In this document: positions 5,635 through 11,323 of the stretch, one piece after another
Numbering within the stretch: position 1 is the first letter of the stretch
Layout of the letters: the number at the start of each line of letters is the position of its first letter
Assembly (NCBI GenBank): GCA_020848595.1
Contig: JADLHV010000058.1
Span: forward strand, 1-13,584
Source: Bacteroidia bacterium
Lineage (GTDB): Bacteria; Bacteroidota; Bacteroidia; NS11-12g; UBA955
Length of the DNA: 13,584 nt
Direction: 5' to 3'
Notes under the pieces: model-generated
Databases searched by the model: none
What the model was told of the DNA's origin: nothing
What the model saw: the letters and a program-made list of their open reading frames with translations, nothing else
Position numbers and translations under genes: made by a program

Positions 5635-8447
5635 TTCGAACTGGTTTTTAGATTCATCTTGTCTATTAAATGTATGCCGGTGTAACTTTTAGTCGATTTT
5701 AAAAGTTCTTCTGGTGTTCCCTCAAATACTAAATTTCCACCTTCGTTTCCACCTTCTGGTCCTAAATCAATAACCCAGTCAGCACATTTTATGATATCTG
5801 GATTATGCTCGATTATTAATACACTATGACCTTTATCTATAAGTGCATTAAAACAATATAGTAATTTTTGTATATCATTAAAATGTAATCCTGTAGTCGG
5901 CTCATCAAAGATAAATAATGTATGTGTCTCTTTCGAATTGCCCTTGCCTAAAAATGTAGCAAGTTTGATTCTTTGTGCTTCTCCTCCACTTAAAGTGTTA
6001 CTAGATTGTCCTAAAGATACATATCCAAGTCCTACATCTTGCAATGGTGCAATCTTAGAGCTAATGCTGGTTTTATCCTTGAAAAATTCCATCGACTCAT
6101 CAACAGTCATTTCTAATATGTCGGAGATGTTTTTATCATTGAATTTAATTTCAAGTATTTCTTCTTTAAATCGTTTACCATTACAAAATTCACATGGTAA
6201 AATTAAATCTGCCATAAATTGCATCTCTATGGTAACTTCACCTTCTCCTTTACAATGTTCACAGCGGCCTCCATCAACATTGAATGAAAAATGTGAGGGC
6301 TTAAGTTTCTTAGCCTTTGATAATGGTAGCTCTGCAAATAGATCTCTAATACTATCATACGCTTTTATATAAGTTATTGGGTTACTTCTACTCGATTTTC
6401 CAATTGGATTTTGGTCAACCATCTCGATTTGCTTTACTAAATGCATATCTCCAGCAATATTATCATGTTTGCCAGTTCTTGTACCTGTATAGTTTCCAAT
6501 CGCCTTATTCAACCCTGGATATAATATGCTCTTTACTAATGTAGTTTTACCGCTACCACTAACCCCTGTAACACAAGTCATAATTTGTAATGGGAATCGA
6601 ACATCTATGTTTTTTAAATTATTTTCTCGTGCACCAAATACATCTATGCTATTTTTCCATTTACGTCTACTTTCTGGAATATTAATTCGCAAACGATTAC
6701 TTAAATATTTTCCAGTTAAACTTTCTTCTGATTTTAATAATCCCTTAAAGTCTCCGCTGTATACTAGCTCTCCTCCCTTAGTTCCTGCTTCTGGTCCAAT
6801 ATCAATAATTCGATCAGCCGCTAACATCATCTCTTCTTCATGTTCTACTACAATAACGGTATTACCAATATTCTGTAAGTTTTTAAGCACTTCAATTAAA
6901 CGTTTGGTGTCTCTTGGATGTAATCCAATGCTTGGTTCATCAAGTATGTATAAGCTGCCTGTTAAACTACTTCCCAGCGAAGTGGCTAGATTAATTCGTT
7001 GTGATTCTCCTCCACTTAATGTATTGCTCAAGCGATTCAATCCTAAATAGCCTAATCCTACATTTTTTAAAAATATTAATCGGTTCTTTATCTCTGTGAA
7101 TATCCGCCCACCTATTTTCATGTCTGTTTCGGATAGTTGAACATGGTCAAAATAATATTGAGCTTGGTCTATAGACATAAGCATTATTTCTTGAATGCTA
7201 ATATGTTTTGGAATGTTTTTGTCTTTATTGACAGAAATTAACTTGACATAAGATGCATCTTTTCTCAATCTTGTTCCTTTACAATCTGGACATGTCGTTT
7301 TACCTCTATATCGACTAAGCATTACTCTATACTGAATCTTGTAAGCTTTTTCTTCTATATAACTAAAGAATGCATTAATGCCTTGTACTTTTACATTGCC
7401 CTGCCAAAGTAAATCTTTCTCAGATTCGTTTAATTCATAATAACTTATCTGAACTGGAAAATCAAATTCTATTGCCATTCTCACAAACTCTTCTTTCCAT
7501 TCGCTCATACTTTCTCCTTTCCATGGTTGAACGCAACCTTCATAAACGCTTAGATTTTTGTCGGGTATGACTAAATCTTCATCTATACCTATCACTTGTC
7601 CATAGCCTTCGCAAGTTTTACATGCGCCTAATGGATTATTAAAACTAAGAAAATCTTTACTTGGTATCTCGAAATTAATACCATCTAATTCAAATTTGTT
7701 TGAAAATTCATGAAAGCCATCTTCTGTTTTTAAATAACATGTGCCATGTCCTTCCCAAAATGCACTTTCTATCGAATCTGCAGATCGATTTTGTAAATCT
7801 TCATCGTTTCTATCACAAATTAATCGGTCTATCACCAAGTAAACTTTACCTTTTTTAAGGTCTTTTTTTACCTCTACATCTGCAATTTTTACAATGCTAT
7901 CTTCTATTAGCATTCGAACAAATCCTTGCTGAATATATTTACTTAATATATCATTTTCCTTACCCTTCTTTAGATCAATTTGACTCAAAATCAATACAGA
8001 TTGTCCATCTTCCATGGATAAGAAAAAATTCACTACATCTTCTGTTGTATGACGCACCACTTCTTTGCCGCTTATCGGTGAAATTGTATGACCTACTCTC
8101 GAAAATAGTAATTTCAGATAGTCATATATTTCGGTGCTAGTCGAAACAGTACTTCGTGGATTTCTTGTATTAACTTTTTGTTCTATAGCTATTGCAGGTG
8201 CAAGTCCTTCTATAAAATCAACTTCAGGTTTGTTCATTCGTCCAAGAAATTGACGTGCATAACTGCTTAAACTCTCTACATAACGTCTCTGTCCTTCAGC
8301 AAATAATGTATCAAATACTAAACTACTCTTGCCACTACCCGAAACTCCTGTTACCACTGTAAAACTGCCAGATGGAATTTCTGCATCTATATTTTTAAGA
8401 TTATGAACTTTTGCGCCTTTTATTACGATTGATTGATGTTTTGCCAC
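5631..8447 (-). CDS. uvrA: Excinuclease ABC subunit A
   Basis: UvrA is the DNA-damage-sensing ATPase of nucleotide excision repair and loads UvrB at lesions. From the GTG start at 8447 it has 938 residues, close to the usual ~940. It shows both ABC modules: Walker A GVSGSGKS (34-41) and GVSGSGKTT (628-636), signatures LSGGESQR (477-484) and LSGGEAQR (819-826), and Walker B LYILDEPS (499-506) and LFIFDEPT (844-851). Two four-cysteine zinc sites are intact: Cys276/279/386/389 and Cys729/732/752/755. The frame can be read 14 codons further up to a TTG at 8489, but a perfect -7 promoter (8465-8472) lies inside that extension and family similarity begins just after the GTG, so 8447 is preferred. 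The stop overlaps the dehydratase gene by 4 bp. Confidence 0.96.
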   Translation of the reverse strand: MAKHQSIVIKGAKVHNLKNIDAEIPSGSFTVVTGVSGSGKSSLVFDTLFAEGQRRYVESLSSYARQFLGRMNKPEVDFIEGLAPAIAIEQKVNTRNPRSTVSTSTEIYDYLKLLFSRVGHTISPISGKEVVRHTTEDVVNFFLSMEDGQSVLILSQIDLKKGKENDILSKYIQQGFVRMLIEDSIVKIADVEVKKDLKKGKVYLVIDRLICDRNDEDLQNRSADSIESAFWEGHGTCYLKTEDGFHEFSNKFELDGINFEIPSKDFLSFNNPLGACKTCEGYGQVIGIDEDLVIPDKNLSVYEGCVQPWKGESMSEWKEEFVRMAIEFDFPVQISYYELNESEKDLLWQGNVKVQGINAFFSYIEEKAYKIQYRVMLSRYRGKTTCPDCKGTRLRKDASYVKLISVNKDKNIPKHISIQEIMLMSIDQAQYYFDHVQLSETDMKIGGRIFTEIKNRLIFLKNVGLGYLGLNRLSNTLSGGESQRINLATSLGSSLTGSLYILDEPSIGLHPRDTKRLIEVLKNLQNIGNTVIVVEHEEEMMLAADRIIDIGPEAGTKGGELVYSGDFKGLLKSEESLTGKYLSNRLRINIPESRRKWKNSIDVFGARENNLKNIDVRFPLQIMTCVTGVSGSGKTTLVKSILYPGLNKAIGNYTGTRTGKHDNIAGDMHLVKQIEMVDQNPIGKSSRSNPITYIKAYDSIRDLFAELPLSKAKKLKPSHFSFNVDGGRCEHCKGEGEVTIEMQFMADLILPCEFCNGKRFKEEILEIKFNDKNISDILEMTVDESMEFFKDKTSISSKIAPLQDVGLGYVSLGQSSNTLSGGEAQRIKLATFLGKGNSKETHTLFIFDEPTTGLHFNDIQKLLYCFNALIDKGHSVLIIEHNPDIIKCADWVIDLGPEGGNEGGNLVFEGTPEELLKSTKSYTGIHLIDKMNLKTSSK

Positions 8448-8464
8448 GATTTCAGGGTATTTTG

Positions 8465-8472
8465 CAAAGTTA
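8465..8472 (-). promoter_or_regulatory. -7 promoter element of the uvrA operon
   Basis: The minus strand reads TAACTTTGC, a perfect TAnnTTTG match, ending 17 bp before the preferred GTG start (8447). A TTTG at 8487-8490 (minus strand) could be the -33 element, but the gap of 14 bases is shorter than usual. No LexA-type box was recognised nearby. Confidence 0.5.
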
Positions 8473-8607
8473 CTTTTTAAATGATACAAATGGAAGCATG
8501 ATAGGAAATATTTAATTCCATTTAAGTTGTAATTTTATTCTTATCAGTATATTTTTTTTCTATTTCTATTTTTATAATATTTATAGTCTAAAAAACGTTT
8601 AACTGCT

Positions 8608-9399
8608 ATGAAATTATTGGTACTTTTTGCTCTAATGCCTCTTTTATTTTGTCAGAATAACCCTAATAAATCAGCTAATCTAATTGTTGCCGAAAATAAA
8701 AGTGTTTTTATTTTTGATTCAAGTGCTTCTTTTATTGCCAAAAGATATCTTTGTCCCGACTCGTTTGCAAGGACTTCTTTAGACACTAATTCATTTGCTT
8801 TTTATCTGTCGCATTTGCCTCTCAAACCTATGGGATCTTTAGTGCGTAACTTCGATGGTTCGTATAAAAATGATTATGCATACTCTTCTGTAGTGGATAT
8901 GGAAATTAGTCCCAGAGACCTACAGCAATGTGCCGATGCCGTGATGCGTCTTAGAGGTGAGTATCTATATAGTACTAAACAATATGGAAAAATATCTTTT
9001 AGATTTTTGGGTGATGGTTTAATGCATTCTTATAAGGATTACTCTGGGGAAGATAGGTCTTATAAAAAGTTTAGAAAGTATATGGATTTTGTATTTACAT
9101 ATGCCAATACGGCTTCTTTAATTAAACAATTAAAGGCTATTCCTTTTTCAAGTATGCAAATTGGTGATGTGTTAATTCAAAAGGGCAATCCTTATGGCCA
9201 TGCTGTTATAGTCGTAGATATGTGTGTTAATTCTAAGGGTGAAAAGTTGTTTCTATTGGCTCAAAGTTATATGCCTGCTCAAGAAACTCAAATTCTTAAA
9301 AATCCTTCAAGTCAATTTTCTTGGTATAGTAAGCCTATTGGTTCTGCTATTCAAACTCCAGAGTGGACCTTCGATACTGCAGATCTGCATCGTTGGTAA
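8608..9399 (+). CDS. DUF4846 family exported protein, possible lipoprotein
   Basis: The 263-residue product matches the DUF4846 family, whose function is not known. Conserved family segments are YSSVVDMEISPRDLQQCADAVMRLRGEYLY (92-121), KKFRKYMDFVFTYANTASL (153-171), QIGDVLIQKGNPYGHAVIVVDM (184-205) and LLAQSYMPAQ (216-225). The GHAVIVVD block with His198 suggests a papain-like or NlpC-like fold, but no catalytic Cys is evident. The N-terminus MKLLVLFALMPLLFCQNN is a short signal sequence. Cys15 could be lipidated, although Phe at -1 makes the lipobox atypical. The start is ATG at 8608, in a 160-bp region divergent from uvrA. No clear -7 motif was found in front. The protein is expected in the periplasm or on a membrane. 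Confidence 0.85.
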   Translation: MKLLVLFALMPLLFCQNNPNKSANLIVAENKSVFIFDSSASFIAKRYLCPDSFARTSLDTNSFAFYLSHLPLKPMGSLVRNFDGSYKNDYAYSSVVDMEISPRDLQQCADAVMRLRGEYLYSTKQYGKISFRFLGDGLMHSYKDYSGEDRSYKKFRKYMDFVFTYANTASLIKQLKAIPFSSMQIGDVLIQKGNPYGHAVIVVDMCVNSKGEKLFLLAQSYMPAQETQILKNPSSQFSWYSKPIGSAIQTPEWTFDTADLHRW

Positions 9400-9606
9400 T
9401 AGTAGTTTTTTATATTTATTAACTTTCTTGTAAAACAAAATGAAGTTCTTATTTATCCCATTGGGGTTATAAATATTTGGTTAAAAAAGAATCTAATCCT
9501 TTTTGAATTGTATTTATGAAGTAGTTTGAAACTCTATCTTAAATCTCTTTTGTCACATTATTTATAAATAAGGCGTCTATATGAGTATTGAGTTTGTATA
9601 TTTAAG

Positions 9607-9626
9607 TTCTTCTAGAAGAATATTCT
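9607..9626. repeat. Two overlapping perfect palindromes
   Basis: TTCTTCTAGAAGAA (9607-9620) is a perfect 14-bp palindrome and AGAATATTCT (9617-9626) is a perfect 10-bp palindrome that shares its left arm with the end of the first. The result is an alternating TTC/GAA array. It could be a protein-binding site or a weak hairpin; a chance origin in AT-rich DNA is possible. Confidence 0.45.
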
Positions 9627-9656
9627 ATGCAAATCTTAACATATAAGTTTGAATTT

Positions 9657-9690
9657 GACGGTGGCTTTTATCGGCCACCGTCTCTTTTAT
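9657..9690 (+). terminator. Intrinsic terminator between DUF4846 gene and lysS
   Basis: GACGGTGGC (9657-9665) pairs perfectly with GCCACCGTC (9674-9682), a 9-bp GC-rich stem with an 8-base loop, followed by TCTTTTAT. The T-rich tail favours termination of rightward transcription from the DUF4846 side. The other side lacks a T tract for lysS, but the stem lies 12 bp after the lysS stop and may also stop or stabilise that mRNA. Confidence 0.8.
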
Positions 9691-9694
9691 ACCA

Positions 9695-11203
9695 TTATTG
9701 GTTTTCAGGTCGCATTTGTGGGAAGAATAATACTTCTTGTATACTTGCCTGATTGGTCATAAGCATAGTTAAACGATCTATACCTATACCTAGTCCAGCA
9801 GTTGGAGGCATTCCATATTCTAAAGCTCTTAAGAAATCTTCATCTAAAGGCATAGCTTCGTCATCGCCTCTACCAGCTAAATGCATTTGTTCTTCAAATC
9901 GTTCTCTTTGATCTAAAGGGTCGTTCAGCTCTGTATATGCATTGGCAATTTCTTTTCCATTTACAAATAATTCGAATCTTTCAACTAAACCAGCTTTACT
10001 TCTATGTTTCTTTGTTAAAGGACTCATTTCAATTGGGTAGTCTGTTATAAATGTAGGTTGAATACAATGTTTCTCACATTTTTCGCCAAAAATCTCATCT
10101 ATTAACTTGCCTTTTCCCATGCTATCTTCGGTTTTAATACCCAATTTTTTGCAAGTGTCTCTTAATTGTGATTCATCCATTTCAGAGATATCTATACCTG
10201 TATATTCTTTAATGGCGTCAAACATGGTAATACGTTTATATGGTTTAGCAAAACTAATTATGTTATCTCCAACTTGTGTTTCAGTAGTTCCATTCACATC
10301 AATTGCAACATTTTCTAACATAATCTCAGTATAATCCATCATCCAATTGTAATCTTTGTAGGCAACATAAATTTCTAATCCAGTAAATTCAGGATTATGG
10401 GTTCTATCTACTCCTTCATTTCTGAAATTTTTTGCAAATTCATAGACCCCTTCGAAGCCACCGACAATTAATCTTTTTAAATAAAGCTCATTGGCAATTC
10501 TTAAGAATAAAGGCATATCCAATGCATTATGATGTGTTACAAATGGACGTGCCGCCGCACCACCATGTATAGCCTGTAAAATTGGTGTTTCAACTTCTAG
10601 ATATCCACTGTTATTGAAGGTATTTCTTAGTGATTGAACAACTTTTGTTCGTTTTATAAATGTTTCTTTAACATGCCCATTGACAATTAAATCGACATAA
10701 CGCATTCTATAGCGCAATTCTGGATCTGTAAAAGCATCGAAAATGACACCATCTTTTTCTTTTACTATTGGAAGTGGATTAAGCGCTTTTGAAAGTAAAA
10801 CTATTTGGTGCGCTTTTACGGTTGTCTCCCCTGTCCTTGTGGTAAATATCTGACCTTTAACACCAATAATGTCTCCAATGTCTAGTAAATGTAAAACCAA
10901 TTCGTCAAAAATTGTTTTGTCTTCATCAGGTGAAACTATATCTCTAGCAACATATAATTGAATCCTACTGGTATGATCCATTATTTTCATGAAACATACT
11001 TTCCCTTTTGGTTGTATACTCATGATTCTACCAGCCATTATAACATCTTGATAGTTATTAGTTTCAGCATTATATTTTGAAAGGACTTCTTCAGCTGTGA
11101 CGTTAACATCCCACATCTCTGCAGGATATGGCTCTATACCAAGTGATTTGATGCGCTCTAGCTTGCTTCGCCTTTGCAATTGAAGTTCATTTAATTCAGA
11201 CAT
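9695..11203 (-). CDS. lysS: Lysyl-tRNA synthetase, class II
   Basis: LysRS charges tRNA-Lys with lysine in the cytoplasm. The 502-residue length equals that of the bacterial class II enzyme. The N-terminal anticodon-binding OB fold spans about residues 54-140 (VIMAGRIMSIQPKGKVCFMK). The catalytic core shows motif 1 around RTKVVQSLRNTF (185-196) with YLEVETPIL (201-209), the GGAAARPF loop (214-221), motif 2 FRNEGVDRTHNPEFT (260-274) and motif 3 GLGIGIDRLTML (470-481), all intact. The end, LFFPQMRPENQ, is the normal terminus with no appended domain. The start is ATG at 11203, 24 bp after a perfect -7 motif. It is transcribed alone, divergent from the large SBBP protein gene. Confidence 0.97.
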   Translation of the reverse strand: MSELNELQLQRRSKLERIKSLGIEPYPAEMWDVNVTAEEVLSKYNAETNNYQDVIMAGRIMSIQPKGKVCFMKIMDHTSRIQLYVARDIVSPDEDKTIFDELVLHLLDIGDIIGVKGQIFTTRTGETTVKAHQIVLLSKALNPLPIVKEKDGVIFDAFTDPELRYRMRYVDLIVNGHVKETFIKRTKVVQSLRNTFNNSGYLEVETPILQAIHGGAAARPFVTHHNALDMPLFLRIANELYLKRLIVGGFEGVYEFAKNFRNEGVDRTHNPEFTGLEIYVAYKDYNWMMDYTEIMLENVAIDVNGTTETQVGDNIISFAKPYKRITMFDAIKEYTGIDISEMDESQLRDTCKKLGIKTEDSMGKGKLIDEIFGEKCEKHCIQPTFITDYPIEMSPLTKKHRSKAGLVERFELFVNGKEIANAYTELNDPLDQRERFEEQMHLAGRGDDEAMPLDEDFLRALEYGMPPTAGLGIGIDRLTMLMTNQASIQEVLFFPQMRPENQ

Positions 11204-11227
11204 GTTTATTATTTAAAAATAAGGCTG

Positions 11228-11235
11228 CAAAAATA
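11228..11235 (-). promoter_or_regulatory. -7 promoter element of lysS
   Basis: The minus strand reads TATTTTTGC, a perfect TAnnTTTG match, 24 bp before the lysS ATG. It predicts a leader of about 18 bases with no Shine-Dalgarno sequence. The -33 element is not clear. Confidence 0.5.
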
Positions 11236-11289
11236 CTTGGTATTCATCACTTTTTCCTCCTTTTGAAGCAACTAAAATGGTATTTTATG

Positions 11290-11297
11290 TATCTTTG
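11290..11297 (+). promoter_or_regulatory. -7 promoter element of the SBBP-propeller gene
   Basis: TATCTTTG is a perfect TAnnTTTG match, 26 bp before the proposed TTG start at 11324. A TTTTG at 11261-11265 lies 24 bp upstream and may serve as the -33 element, slightly farther than usual. Its presence supports the TTG start. Confidence 0.5.
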
Positions 11298-11323
11298 TAA
11301 TAAATAAGCACCGTTTAGGCAAG

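Larger units (their letters stand above)
9400..9694. other. Gene-free convergent spacer with palindromes and a terminator
   Basis: These 295 bp separate the convergent DUF4846 and lysS genes. I find no credible ORF (the longest ATG frame is about ten codons). It contains perfect AT-rich palindromes at 9558-9571 (TTATTTATAAATAA) and 9607-9620, and a strong GC-rich hairpin at 9657-9682. No tRNA or known RNA fold was recognised. Confidence 0.6.

Noticed and set aside
5938..7050. Plus-strand open frames at 5938-6372 and 6526-7050 opposite uvrA
   Set aside because: They lie wholly antisense to well-conserved uvrA coding sequence (ABC signature, zinc and Walker regions) and the translations resemble no family; they are shadows of uvrA codon use.
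9644..9651. Perfect TAAGTTTG (-7 like) just before the terminator hairpin
   Set aside because: A transcript would start inside the hairpin at 9657 and contain nothing else; TAnnTTTG is expected by chance several times in AT-rich DNA of this length.
10107..10334. Plus-strand frame opposite lysS
   Set aside because: It is antisense to a conserved lysS region and has no recognisable product.
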